NCBI GenBank assembly: GCA_023634235.1
Contig: JAMKCF010000076.1
Coordinates: forward strand, 62,001 to 126,000
Direction of reading: 5' to 3'
Length of the DNA: 64,000 nucleotides
Source of the DNA: Pisaster brevispinus
Lineage: Eukaryota; Echinodermata; Asteroidea; Forcipulatida; Asteriidae
Shown here: positions 10,501-21,932 of the stretch, piece by piece
How positions within the stretch are numbered: the first letter of the stretch is position 1
Layout of the letters: each line of letters starts with the position of its first letter
The notes under the pieces: generated by a model
Seen by the model: only the letters and a program-made list of their open reading frames with translations
The model's database searches: none
What the model was told of the DNA's origin: nothing
Translations under genes and position numbers: made by a program

Positions 10501-12004
10501 AATTATAACAGCTAACATTAAATACACTGAGTAATTAACTGCTACATTTACCTACAAGGTTTCTCTGTCGTGTACAAAAATTAAATAGTTTGGAAACAAT
10601 ATCTTGGTTATGATAGGCTAAATATGATAACTTGATTTGACATCTGTAAGTATTTATTGAGTAAACACAATATGGGTACAAAAAATGCTCCCCCGCAATT
10701 AAAAAAAACAAAATTTGTATATAAAAAATAACCGGTTCTCTCCACTGGTTTATTTTTACCCTTCTTTCTCTCAAGAAGTTTTGTAAAAATCAACTCGTTA
10801 ATAACTTATTCCTTATGCAGAGGATTTAAAATTATGTTAAAACATAATGCATTAATATTTTAAAAGTGCATTACAATAATGTAATTGTAAAAAGTCAGCC
10901 CATTTGAGTAAAACAGCAAATAGCAAAAAATCCCAGCCGACAAAAAAAAAAAAAAAATCCTGGAAACCGACCTCCCCTCCTGGAATGGTCCAGTCTAGGA
11001 CATGGAGGTCAGTCAACTCGCTGTGGGTTTGTAACTGGAGAAAACAATGAAATACATGGGACCCTGTACAGAAGTGCACAAAAATCAGATAAATATTTCT
11101 GTGACATTTTGTAGTAATATGAATTTAGAAAATGAAACTAATTAAAATCTGGAAAAGGAACTAAAATTGTTTATAATCTAATGTATAAGTGGGCTGTGTT
11201 AAATCGAAAGTGTTTTGTTTTTTCCTACTTTACGTTCAGCCAGAAAGTGTCCCACATCCATTTCCTGTACTGCCTATGTATTTTAAACCACAAACACTAA
11301 ACAAGGACCCAACTTTGTATTTTTTTAACAATGGTTCCGTTTCCTTGTGGAAGTTGAATGACTGACTGTACAAAAACAGTCATTAATATAAAAATGCTTT
11401 TCAGTGTAATTATTGTTATTATTATTTTTTTTCTTAAAGGAACTCTTGGTTGGAAAATCCTGGTCAACATTCAATATATGAATTTAAAATTATTTAATTT
11501 TACAGATGGGAAAGAAACGCCCTAATCTTAAACATTATGAATAAACAATGTGTGCTTTTTAGACAGCTTCATGCTTAAAAATTGTTGGCTTTGGTTTACG
11601 TTTTTAAAGCTACGCGACATAACATAATATTTGAAATTCGGCTTGACTGCAGAATAACAAAGTACCGTATTTTGATTCTTAGACAAAGTTACGCACACAA
11701 AATGAAGGAGATGATGATAAATCCAAAATGCACAAACATACGCTTTACATTCGAGTTGAAAAGTGATTAACTTGGTGTGGTCAAATGTGCTTATTCATTC
11801 GTTTATTTTCGAACTGTTTTGGGAGATGGTGTAGTTCAGACATACAAAAAGGTTGTCCGGTTATTTCTTCGATAGAGGTGTCTGTTTAAATTAAAAGATC
11901 CCTGATGTTTATGACATCTTTGACCATTATGAGATGCGATCTTAAAAATACGATTTGGGATTTAGTCTCGAAAATTGACACGAACCGTCGCGTTATTGTG
12001 CGAC
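7541..12004. other. Intergenic stretch between the two duplicon copies
   Basis: No supported gene. It holds several poly(G)/poly(C) runs (about 8088-8101, 8278-8291, 9258-9274, 10213-10228) and a probable dispersed-repeat fragment around 8780-8960 rich in TAATAA and beginning 'gtaggcatttgtaatgc'. Open frames here are short and overlap the homopolymers; none has a recognisable domain. Confidence 0.55.
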
Positions 12005-12330
12005 TTGTGCTATGAATATTGGCATAATAATAATAGTAGTGACCTCTTATATAGCTGGCGCTCCAATATTATTAGCCCTGATCACTGGGCGATTTCTTTC
12101 AATCCTTAAACCATCATGCATCAGCTCCCTCTGGAGTATACAGCCTGTGCTGCCAAGTAGCGCACTGAGCTAAAACAATTACTTAAGCATCTCTGACCTC
12201 ATTGGTACCCAATTACCTCTGGGTGAAAAGAAGCATTTATTTAGTTAAGTTTCTTGCAATTGTCATGACCAGGATTTGACCCACACTCTGATATTTCAGC
12301 CATCAGTCTTGCGACTCAGTCGTTCTTTAT
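12005..12330. repeat. Degenerate SINE-like repeat
   Basis: Starts with a TAATAATAATAG run. The 3' half, around 12250-12300, contains 'ttgcaattgtcatgaccaggatttgacccacactctg'-type sequence, whose reverse complement resembles a pol III B box (GGTTCGAATCC-like). This layout is common in tRNA-related SINEs of marine invertebrates. The copy is old and family assignment is uncertain. Confidence 0.45.
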
Positions 12331-12711
12331 GAAAGAAAGCATGCACACAGTGTACGCCAATGTGTTTGTTTAAGTTTCGTCTGAAATCTGGCTGATTATG
12401 ACAATCATAAAAGAACCATTTTTATGTGCGAAATATTCCCTCTAAAACAAAGTCATGTTCGAGAAAACTGTGTCTAAAAACCTGTATATAAACATTTTTA
12501 AAAAACGCATCATCTGATTTCGGTTGTTTCCACCAAAATTAAGGACAATGTGTTTACATTTGGAAAACTGTGCATGGTTTTACACTAATTTCTCCGGACT
12601 AACACAACGGATTTAGCCGATATAATTATCAATGTATATGATTACTCAAACAAAACATGAACACTGTGACCATTTTGTTTCAGCTCTACCAATCCTTTAT
12701 AATACCCTTAT

Positions 12712-12738
12712 TGTGTTTGTGTTTAATCAAGTAGCAGG
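12712..12738. repeat. 27-bp duplicate of the receptor B juxtamembrane coding sequence
   Basis: The sequence from about 12712 to 12738 is repeated, essentially base for base, at about 13392-13418. There it encodes the end of the receptor B membrane span and the first tail residues (CYLIKHKHN). The copy at 12712 lies just beyond the tail's stop codon and has no long frame around it. Confidence 0.7.
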
Positions 12739-12799
12739 TATCTCAACCATACCTTAGCTGGAGTAGAACCAGACAAGAACTTTGCAAACCACTAGTTAC

Positions 12800-14595
12800 C
12801 TATTTATCACGACGGATTTCAGCATACTCACTCTGCTCCTCCGACTGAAGTGTTTCTGTGTTTCTGGCTGATGAGGGGCGATGTAGGTCCAAGTCCGCAT
12901 ATACCAATCCCTCCATGTTTTTCTTGCGTGACTCAACATCGTTTTTGATGGGTGTGTCTGATTCTTTGCCGTCCTCATCTGGTAGTTGATTGACTTTGTG
13001 ACGGTCACTCTTCCCTGGGTGGTTTGGTTTGGCTTTCATAGGTTTGTTCACCATTGTGTATATCGCTTGGTCCCTAGCTTGCATGTCCAATCTCCTTGTC
13101 CATGCTTTCTCCATTAGTGACTGTGTAACCATCTTGACCAGTTGTTGATGGAGCAAGCACGACATATCTCTTGATTTCAGTACGTCCCGTCTTATCGGCG
13201 CACGTGTATAAATAACACTTCAGCCTCTTGCTCAGAACTACTTGACATCCTGGCATTCCGATCTCCTGCAACATCCAACGGGATTTCGTTGTACGTTTGA
13301 CCATTTTGATCCTCGCTGCTCACAGTTATTCTCTCACCTGTAGGCCGTCTCTGCTCACGTGTAGCCGTCGTCTGCCCTGGTCCGGTGGAGTTGTGTTTGT
13401 GTTTAATCAAGTAGCATCCAAGCAAAGGTATGATTATCAGAAAAAAGATTGCACCAATGATTCCACCAACAATAATTATAACACCAGAGCCTTGCAAGGT
13501 GTTGTGGGCTAGATTATCTGGAAAAGTAACTGAAATTATCGTTGTCTTTGGTGTGGATGTGGTTAAAGGCAAGACAAATAACAGTGAATCATTGACGCTT
13601 GAAATTGGTGTACTGCCTTGAAATGCAATGCATCTGATCTTAGAAAAGTTGAATTCTCGAAGAGTTACGTCGATAATCTGAAGAGTTTGTCCATTTTGGT
13701 CAAGTTTAAACCGACCATCAAGGTTCTGCACTGTGTCTCGGTTAACCTTTACTTCGCCTTTGTCAACCTGGAACACACGCCATTTATACCTATCTGCTAG
13801 CTGTTGTGGTGTAGACTTCAAGTCACACGTGAATGTTGCGTTCTGGTGTTCAAGTAGCGTCAAATGAGAGGGTGAGATTGAGACAGTTGTTGGTATCTGA
13901 AGAGGCGTAATGGAGCAATTTGGACCATTAAGGTGGGGACCAGCTACACATGTAAACTCCCTCATATTATCAGACTCGGTCAACTCACGCTCAACTGCGT
14001 AAATCTCACCTGGATAGACTTCTGTTTTATCTTCAATCTGGATAAGACCGCTTGATGTGGATTCCAACCAGGTCAACGGGCTCTGAGGGTCGCGTTCTGA
14101 GAGAGTGCATTCCAACGAGACGGTTTCATCGACTCTTGGTTGACTTGGATAAATGTTACAAGAAGGTTTATACTCTGGGAGAAGTGGATTAACTGTCAAT
14201 AAGGCTGTCTCACTGTTGTGTTGCCTATTTCTTTTTGTCTCAATCATATTACACCAATAAGTCCCACTGTCATCTCATTGGACGTTATTGATTTGCAGCT
14301 GATAGCGCTCACTGTCCTGCTCAACAACAATATCTCTACGTCTTGCAAAGTTTGATCTTATATGGGAACAACTAGAAATGTGTTCAATGCCAGAATGTTG
14401 ATTAAATTTTCTCTTCCAACTGAAACCATAAGTATAACAGGTTGTTAAATACACCGATCCACAAGTGAGTGTTACATTACTCCCCTCTGTGACTGTAACA
14501 CTCTGTGGGTTCAAGTTGAAATACTGAAATTCTGCCTTACAGATCAACGCGGTCATAACAATGCTCATAAACACACGTAACTTTATCACCTCCAT
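12800..14595 (-). pseudogene. Ig-superfamily receptor with multi-ITIM tail, disrupted (receptor B)
   Basis: The start is the ATG at 14595, giving MEVIKLRVF and a signal peptide. The V-set domain keeps the canonical and extra cysteines but is cut by TGA at 14275-14277, where receptor A has CGA (Arg107), directly before DDSGTYWC. The frame then continues through two more Ig domains and a membrane span (GVIIIVGGIIGAIFFLIIIP) into a tail with QTYNEI, and stops at 13192. The tail continues recognisably in two other frames: one with KRYVVL and DGYTVT, then one (ending at 12800) with AIYTMV, LVYADL and SEYAEI. The last two match the ITIM consensus. Two frame changes, about 13195-13215 and about 13080-13110, link them. 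No intron of plausible size and phase explains this. One CpG-type nonsense change and two frame changes mark a pseudogene or null allele, though the motifs remain well preserved. Confidence 0.8.
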
Positions 14596-15509
14596 ATTTA
14601 CACGTCCTATCAATATCTTATCAATTAGAACGAATTAAATCAAAACATTTCGTGGCACACAAAGAAACAATAAAGCGCACTATTATGCTGTGCCAATGTT
14701 CCATCCAATGACAATCTGGTCCGCACCGTTACAGTACTAACAGGCCCAGTTACAGTCTAGACGCGTCATGTCTCTTCCTATAATTATAATGAAATCAGGG
14801 GCTTCTTTTCTGGTGATTCCCTATACACAATGATATCACTTCTGTACGGATGCCTAGTGGGAAGTGGTTGCCTTGCTTTACAAGACAAAGTCAAACGCTA
14901 ACAACTATTTGTTTTTGTGGCTATCATTAAAAGGGAATCCAAGTTGTTTTTGTTGTGACTTCAGAATTTTACAGTGCCGCTTCCTTATTTACCGACCTTT
15001 TTACTGTTTTGATGTGAAGTTGGATTGAAGTATCAAAATGTTTTTGCATATTACTTTCTTGTTTAACCGATGTCTTGGCAAAATTAAAAGGTCAACTGTT
15101 TGTTGTTCTAAAAAGAGAGGACTTAGTTTTTTCATATTATTTCAAATGGGTTTCTGTAAACTATGAGTTACAAGGGTTGTGAGTACGTTACAAGGGTTTG
15201 ATGAGTTGGTTTGTGTTTAAAAGGTCAGATTGGTTTAAATGACAGGTCTAGGAAGCAGGGCTACACTGACTAAGCCTCAGTACTTGGCTTTCTGGGGTTT
15301 TTGTTTAAAGATTTGTGTAATGGTCTTACTAATAAGAAGTTCGGGAGCCCAAAAAATGTGTTAGTCATATCAGAAGGTTTGGATTTGTGGCTGTCGTTCC
15401 TACACTGTTAACTTGTGGTATCTACGCATGCATTCAAATATCGAGTTGTTGTGTTCGAAGGGATTTCTACTTTTGCAAATCAAACCGGACTTAGAGGGCG
15501 CATGTCAGC

Positions 15510-15590
15510 ACAGGCTAAAGGTACATTATAGTAAATCATTTCATAGGCTCTCTGTGTATTCAAACATAGATTGTGATATGGGGAAGGTTC
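15510..15590 (-). pseudogene. Remnant of an older Ig-receptor tail (copy B)
   Basis: The minus-strand frame reads LPYHNLCLNTQRAYEMIYYN followed by VPL, matching the end of receptor A (PYQSLFLDTQRGQETLYSNV). Both tyrosine sites keep their spacing: PYHNL and IYYNV. The stop codon position is lost by a small insertion, so translation would run on. It is the counterpart of the remnant at 2910 and therefore predates the duplication. Confidence 0.72.
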
Positions 15591-15938
15591 AGAGGTTTCT
15601 CTGGTTTTATTCTTCAAGCTAAGTTGATGTTGTGAACAAACCTCAATGACCATTATATCATAATTTTCATTAAGGGGTGCATGTAGCTGCGAAGCAAGGA
15701 AATATCCCTGGTTACACTTATCAAAATCATATTTTTAACGATCTTTTTGAAGAGTTTTTTTCCTCTAACTGTCAGCAGGTATTAATCTTGAAAATGTACA
15801 ATTTTGAAGAGCTTTTTTGGGTAATACATATATACCATTCCATCTTGGGAGACACGCATAAACAAAGGCGTTGAGGCAAAGCCTTTACACAGCTGAACAG
15901 GCTGAACATAGATTCTCAGACAAGTGAGAATTTTATGT

Positions 15939-16085
15939 GACAGAAAAGTAATTGACATGCTACCCCCTGATTGTTTTTTCATCCAGGATGCCATTTTTAC
16001 AGGCAAGATTGTGATTGAAGACATCGTCACGCTACCCAGCCTTCTGCTGACAAGTAAAGAACAACATTTAGTGAGTAAATTTTGA
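15939..16085 (+). pseudogene. Possible DDE-transposase fragment in the copy B-specific segment
   Basis: A 48-codon frame reads DMLPPDCFFIQDAIF, then IVIEDIVTLPSLLLTSKEQH. The order 'D-(M)LPPDC..., IEDI, LP..LL, K.Q' resembles the catalytic block of DDE_Tnp_4 / ISL2EU-type transposases (dLLepgD...DkGF.IeDLL..nIPPFL..k.Q). The match is weak, the segment is short, and identification is tentative. It lies in a stretch (15930-16445) with no counterpart in copy A. Confidence 0.3.
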
Positions 16086-16650
16086 TTATTGTACCAAACA
16101 ATTGTAGTGTTGTAGCGAAAAACCTCAGAAGTGTCATTTTGTTTATAGTGAAAAAGCCACATCTTGCAGGCCTTTGTAAGTAAAATTTGAGGTGCTCAAA
16201 AATTCAACCATGATTCCAACAAGATTTCAAAGACCATGATGTATGCATTGAAGGCAAAAATACCATTCTCCAACTTTAACTTTATCTCCTTTGATTTAGC
16301 TCCAATTTTATCTTTAGTCCAGAAGAAAGGTTGGTTGAATATACACAGAGACAGGAACTGGCACTTTGAATTCTTACAGTGTTGACATAAATTCCTATTG
16401 AAGTTGGGGTCATAGATGAAATAATTGCTTGAAATTTCCATTTAACTAAGATCAGCAAAAAGTATTTATAGCCACCAGTTCCTCAAGAGGAATGTAATAG
16501 ATCAGTAAACTATAAAGACCAAACATCCATCAAAAAAAGATCCCTTGGAAAGAGGCAGTCGTATATCATTTTTATAGTTACATAAATGCAAGAGAAAGGA
16601 AATTAAATTTTGTGCTCTTTTTTTGGTCTTGTGTTGAAGCGGCTCTTTAA

Positions 16651-17130
16651 GTTAGGATTCAACCTTGTTCCCAGGGATGATTGAATTGATCTTGCCGCGC
16701 CACTTTTCCCCAGCATGCCTAGCTTGATCATAACCCCTGGACTTGGTTCATTAGACCTGAGGCCGATCCATTCTATGCGCACGCTCAAGAATGGTTACCC
16801 CTTAAAGAGGCATCAAGTCAAAAGGCAACTGGTCCTCTGTCATTCTTCTCTGATTTTTTGATATGTCTAACTGTATGCAGTTTAGGGTGACCGTGCAAGA
16901 ACATGATTCATTTAAAATAGAATCAGGTCAAAATACTTGCAGTTTGATGTGCCTGTACTAAGCGTCCTACAATCGCAATACAAGCGATCACAAGTTTTTA
17001 AAAAGCGTGCATGCAAAGTAGTCACTTTTGAGAGCCAGTCAGCGCTGTTTTCCAGTACATCCCTACCAGGGGTTAGTGACGAGAGGTATCGATACGGCGC
17101 GCTGCCCATGGTAGCGAGGCTGGTTAGGAT
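16651..17130. mobile_element. Non-autonomous hAT-like element with 8-bp target duplication, copy B only
   Basis: The direct repeat GTTAGGAT at 16651-16658 and 17123-17130 encloses 464 bp. Copy A has one near-identical site, TTTAGGAT, at 5557-5564 without the insert, so the empty site is visible in the window. The ends are imperfect inverted repeats: CAACCTTGTTCCCAGGG at left and CAGCCTCGCTACCATGGG read from the right. An 8-bp duplication and CA-start termini point to a hAT-type element. No transposase frame is present. Confidence 0.75.
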
Positions 17131-17189
17131 CCTACTCAAATGCCGATTGTGATTCATCCATAGTTGTATGTTTTCTTGTTTTTATACAG

Positions 17190-18911
17190 GATCTTTGTGG
17201 TAGACACATTGAATTTCTCCTTCTGGGAGTTGACCAATGACTAGAGATTCTTAGTAGACTACTGAATGAGGGGCAAGCACAGCAGCTACTGGGCCTTGTG
17301 TGCTGCAATCACTAAGGCCCTGGATGTAAGTATGTGTTGCTGAAGTATTTAGGATCAAACATTTACTTTAGAAACATAGGACACTTTTCTTATCTGTAGC
17401 TTTTGTCCCTTAATGATTGATTCTTGATTTGCATTTTTTTAAAGCACTCACTGTGCATGTTTATTGTGCAAGATCTCAAGACTTGGTCCCGGTCTCAAGA
17501 CCTTATTTTGGTCTTAGTCTCAGTCTCTCTCGATTGAAGACTTGGTCTCTAAAGGGGAGGTCTCCCCATCAGGAGGGCTGGTTTGGATCTTGATCTTAAA
17601 GGGGCTGTGATGTCATTCTCAAAGCAGGCCTGGTGGCTGTACATGGAATTATGAACTCTCACCCAGCAACTGGACGTGTGCGCCCTCCTTCTGTATCAAC
17701 TCTATGGATTGCACGCATGCAGTAACCGGGTGAGGTATTATTATAATTCCATGTACAGCCACAGGCCTGCTTTGATCATGATGACAAAGCCCCCTTTAAA
17801 TGATTTGGTCTCAGTCGCTGACTTTCAGGTTTCACAATAGCTCAGCCCATAAAACTGTTCTTGTTCAAATCTGACGGGTAGGTCACAAATTCAAGGAAAA
17901 AATCCACAAGACTGCATTGCTTGTAGCTAAAATCTTTTACTGAACCGGACATTTTTTACTCAGACCAAGATAAAAATTATGAGAAATAAGTTCCAAAATC
18001 AAATTCATCTCATTTTTAATTTGGGTTAGTATACATCGTTACTCAACAAATTGCAAGAAAATTGTCAGACCCAAAGTCAACATGAACAACATTTGTCTTT
18101 TTTTTTTAAGGTACTATAAACAGTGGCGCATTATTATTCAATTAAAAAACAGAAGGCTGCTGGTCTTGTTTAGTAATGAACTTACTGGCCCAACACTAAA
18201 CTCACTGGCCTTGGGCCTACTTCCCAGTGTAAATTATGAGCCCTGCCTGAGATGGGCTAATGAGTTCCTACTTGCTTTTTGTTCATGATGTAGTGATGCA
18301 TGATGGGACTGATGTGTACTACTGTTAAGCACAATGCACACAATCACAGCGCACGCACATGGTGTGATAATGAAACTGTAACTTAAAACATTTTTGTTAA
18401 AAACCAAAGTCGCAAGAAGAATAAAACTTTCCAAGAAAATTACTACTGTTGCAATAAATTCCTATATTCAGCACAAGTCACAAGTCACAAGAATGACAAA
18501 AATTACTTGCAATGGATTTACACAACACAACTATATTTAATGATAGAGAATGACTCTTTCCAAAACAGGAAGCTGTGACTGATGATTGCTAGGTCAGGAG
18601 AGAGGGTTTAATGAGCATGTACGGCAGTCCATGCCAGCGCCTTGGGTTCAGGCACTGGAACTGAGCGAAACTAACACAATGGGACTGGATTGATTTAATA
18701 TGTTTAATTTATAAAGTTCATGTACACCCAAATAGTCAAAACATATTGTCTTTCAAACAGGAAGACATCCCAATCACCTCAGCCTCTTACTTCTCCTGTA
18801 TCACCATGAAGCAACTACAACCACATCTTCCACTCATCAACAGTCACTGATATCCCACTGTTAGATAAGAGATTACAGCATCTTCATCAGGCAGGCAAAA
18901 TGCTACTGGAG
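17190..18911 (+). pseudogene. Queuosine salvage protein (DUF2419) pseudogene, two exons, copy B
   Basis: Exon one, 17190-17325, reads in a single frame: IFVVDTLNFSFWELTND, TAG, RFLVDY, TGA, MRGKHSSYWALCAAITKALD, then the GTAAGT donor. Exon two, 18761-18911, starts EDIPITSASYFSCITMKQLQ and carries the same extra C as copy A before DIPLLDKRLQHLHQAGKM. The two stops and the extra base are shared with copy A, so the gene was already dead when the block duplicated. The domain blocks are those of the queuine-releasing salvage hydrolase. No further exons were recognised downstream. Confidence 0.8.
17596..17799. mobile_element. Palindromic MITE (AAAGGGGCTGT family), copy 2
   Basis: Counterpart of the element at 6033-6235, in the same intron of the duplicated pseudogene. 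It has the same arms, including GCAGGCCTGGTGGCTGTACA and the reverse-complement arm ending CCCCTTTAA. Confidence 0.8.
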
Positions 18912-19820
18912 GTAAGTCATGTGATTGAAATCACTCAAAAGTCTTTTTCTCATCAACAGGTTGAAAGCAACAGTTTCATTCTTGTTTTTTATTCAATGAG
19001 AAGCATCATTGGAACAGAATATTTGTCCAGTTATTTAAATTTCCTACTATTTGTGCAATCTCCAACTGGCTCTTCCAACAACATTTCAAACAATTTCAAC
19101 CATTTTGAAAAAACATGAATCGCAAAAGCTTCCTGACTGCTGTTTGATGAGAGCACAACCAACAGCAACACATATCATGAGAAGTCTAGCTGCAAGCTGT
19201 AATCTCATTAAACAACCATTGGAAAGCTTTTTCAAACACAGCAGTGTTGTCACGTTCATGGTTTGTGTTTGAGATCAAAATAAATGACCATTAATTTGGC
19301 AAATGGTGAGTAAGATGACAGACTAGTCATGACAGTTTTGGATAACTTGAAGACATTCAAAAACACATCCAGAGTGTTGAAAATGCTGCACAGATAGCAC
19401 TGCCTCACCACAAGAGAATTTGTGAAGCTCACACCACAGGGCGAATTTGACTATGAATCAGTGTTAAATAGGTAGTAGTTTAGTTTGGTAGGGGTTACAA
19501 GGGGGAGTGTGGGGGGGGGGGGGCATAGGCAGTTGTTGTGTTTGTTTTGTTTTTTGGTTTGTCAAGCTTCTTTTTAATCTTTACTGCAGTTCTGGACAAA
19601 CCTTGAGGTCAGATACAGTATTGTTGACAAAACAGTAAGTCTCCAAACATGTATCAGAACAAATGATGTTTGTTGCTTAAAAGGAAACTTTAGGGTCACT
19701 CAGGTGACTGGAACTAAAGTATTAAGCTAGTCCATGAGGTCTTGCTTAAAAACAGATAAAATATAACGTGGCCATGGAAAAAAAGGTTAACTTGGGATAT
19801 AATGTTAATGTGCAACAAAG

Positions 19821-20058
19821 CTAAGGAATGATCTCCCCTATCAACTCTGTACTCTTGACTCCGTACTGTTCTTCAAAAGTCAGCTTAGGACTCATCTCTT
19901 GGAATCTGCTCGCATTTAGTCCATTGCTCTTGTCATCTCCACATGAAATTCTGTAAACCTGTCTGTCTTCAATTTTTCCTTCACCTTGCTGAGAGCCTTG
20001 GAATAGGCAACTTAAATGATGGTGCTCTACAAATGTCTGACGATTGATTGATTGATTG
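19821..20058 (+). mobile_element. 5'-truncated non-LTR retrotransposon (LINE) 3' end
   Basis: The frame 19821-19919 reads RNDLPYQLCTLDSVLFFK, then SQLRTHLLESA and a stop. This is the typical C-terminal end of a CR1/L2/Jockey-like reverse transcriptase ('WNxLP...S...FKxxLKTHL'). About 120 bp of 3' sequence follows, then a (GATT)n tail at 20041-20058, the usual kind of LINE 3' terminus. Everything 5' of this is missing. Confidence 0.72.
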
Positions 20059-21150
20059 CCATGTGTTTTCTTCTTTCATTTTATGTCTGCTCCTCTCAGT
20101 TTATGTTCTGCTCTACTGAGGGATGTTGATGCCTGCCTCATGCAACATTTTCCTTCAATCTTATCATAGTGTTGGATGTCCCTTTTTGGTAGGATAAACA
20201 TTCCCCTCAGTCCTGAGCACTACCTACTCCTAGAGGACACTGTCCATCTAATGTCCCTCTATTGTTTTATTCAGTTTGGGTTTTGACAAACTCTTTTTGG
20301 CATCCTCTGTAGCCATATATGAGAGGATGAAGAGGGAAGGATGAAGTGGTACACAATTGTCATCCTTTGTGTGTTTAATCCCCTTATCCCCTGAGAGAAA
20401 AAACAAAGTGTTTCTTATGTCTTTAATGTGTTGGGATGCAAAACTCTATGTGCATCTTCTTCACATTGTTACATCTTGGAACTTTGCAAATGGTTAATCT
20501 TCTATTTTAGACAGCTGTTGTCCTCAAATATTTCATCTTTACTCCTTTGGAGGATTGCTTTAATTCTTTCTACCTTTAATTCTTTCTTACAATGTCAGCC
20601 TATTTCTTTAGTTACAGTCTGCTGTCAATTTGAGCTTTCATCTCTCCTGTAATTATCTCACCTTGAGAGGTTCTTAATTTCTTTCATTGATGAAGATATT
20701 TCTGATTTGAAAATTTGTTGAATGACAAATTGAAAAATTTTAGACAATCATGCCAAAGATATAACAAAAGTCTACACAAAATATGATTGTTCAATTGATT
20801 AAGCCTTGTGCATCTTTTCCATTCTCCCACATATTGGATTATTTCAACTATTCTACTTCTGCCTCCTCAGCATTTTAATCATTTAACTGAAAACATTTCC
20901 AAGAGAAACCTTGGCACAATTTCCTGGCGCTGCTTACCAGAGAATTCTGCGCTTACAGCGCCCCATAAAGCGCATACTTCTATGGGCCTTGGCTGGGCAT
21001 AAGCACAGACTTCCACAGTAAGAAGTGACAGGCAATTGCGCCATGATCACAAGTTCCTGTGGTCAGGTGATTATTTAGTCTTCTATTGAGTCTTATGATG
21101 TTATGAATGAAAACAGTAAGTGTAACATTGGAAATCAAACCATACTCCCA
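20059..21150. other. AT-rich intergenic sequence
   Basis: I see no gene. The patch around 20920-21010 ('tggcgctgcttaccagagaattctgcgc...') is more GC-rich and looks like an old dispersed repeat, but I cannot assign it. Confidence 0.45.
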
Positions 21151-21571
21151 TAGTCCGGTGGCTAAGGGCCAGTTTTGGGAAAAATCTTGACACGATGGAT
21201 TAAAGCACCAAATTTTGTACAGTTATTCTATAGGAACCATAGAATCATTCTAGAGGGGGGTGCCCGGTTTGGGTGACCTAGGTCAAGGTCAGGCTGAGGT
21301 CAAACGTCATGCGGTATTATGATACTGCCTATCATTTTTTCACCAATAGAGGGCCGCTTCCGCATATCATTAAACTTATAACAAATGACCAAGCAGCTCC
21401 TATTTCAGACACTCAGGCAGAGCTATGTGGAAAAAGTTGATCCCTTTAGTTTACTGACCTGGAGATGACAGACCGGGCACCCCCCTCTATTATGCTTCTA
21501 TGGGACTCCTAAAACAAGTGTGCAAAGTTTGGTGCTTTAATCCGGCGTGTCACAATTTTTTCTCCAGACTA
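21151..21571. mobile_element. TIR element, TAGTCCGGTGG family, copy 1
   Basis: About 420 bp. It begins TAGTCCGGTGGCTAAGGG and ends in the degraded inverse CCAGACTA. Long sub-terminal inverted sequence contains GGATTAAAGCACCAAATTTT on one side and TTTGGTGCTTTAATCCGGCG on the other. No coding capacity. The same element lies in the opposite orientation at 42346-42741. Confidence 0.78.
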
Positions 21572-21735
21572 CCATGTTCCAAAACCATTACAACTAAATT
21601 GATCAGTGGTCAGTTGTAAATGATATTTTGCAAAATCTCTATGTAGGGTATGTATGTAGTTGTTTCTTTTTGGCCAAGAGTTGTAATGGATTTAAATGAA
21701 ACTTTAAGAGCTTGGTTTGATAAGTTAAACATCTT

Positions 21736-21932
21736 TATAAAGGGGCTGTGTCGTCATGATCAATGCAGGCCTGTGGCTGTACATGGAATTATGAACTCAC
21801 ACCCAGTTACTGCACACATGCGCCTTACCTCTGTATCATATCTATGGAGAGTGTGTGTGCAGTAACTGGGTGAGAGTTTATCAATGATGTACAACCACTG
21901 CCTGCTTAGATCATGACGATACAGCCCCTTTA
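21736..21932. mobile_element. Palindromic MITE (AAAGGGGCTGT family), copy 3
   Basis: Diverged third copy with the same arms: TATAAAGGGGCTGTGTCG at left and ATACAGCCCCTTTA at right, with GCAGGCCTGTGGCTGTACAT in the left arm. It is independent of the duplicated block. Confidence 0.75.

Larger units (their letters stand above)
13567..19115. repeat. Tandem segmental duplication, copy B
   Basis: Second copy of the 960-7540 block. It lacks the piggyBac-bearing segment and instead has its own unmatched segment at about 15930-16445 and a 464-bp insertion at 16659-17122. Similarity is high over the Ig domains and over 17140-18960, lower in the 5' flank, and fades after about 19115. Confidence 0.85.

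Noticed and set aside
13195..13215. Intron explaining the first frame change in the receptor B tail
   Set aside because: The only GT...AG pairs nearby give either a 28-bp intron or a phase that does not restore the next frame, so frame changes are the simpler reading.
19346..19475. Apparent protein fragment (REFVKLTPQGEFDYESVLNR)
   Set aside because: On recounting, the upstream and downstream halves are in different frames with stops close by. There is no splice site or family match.
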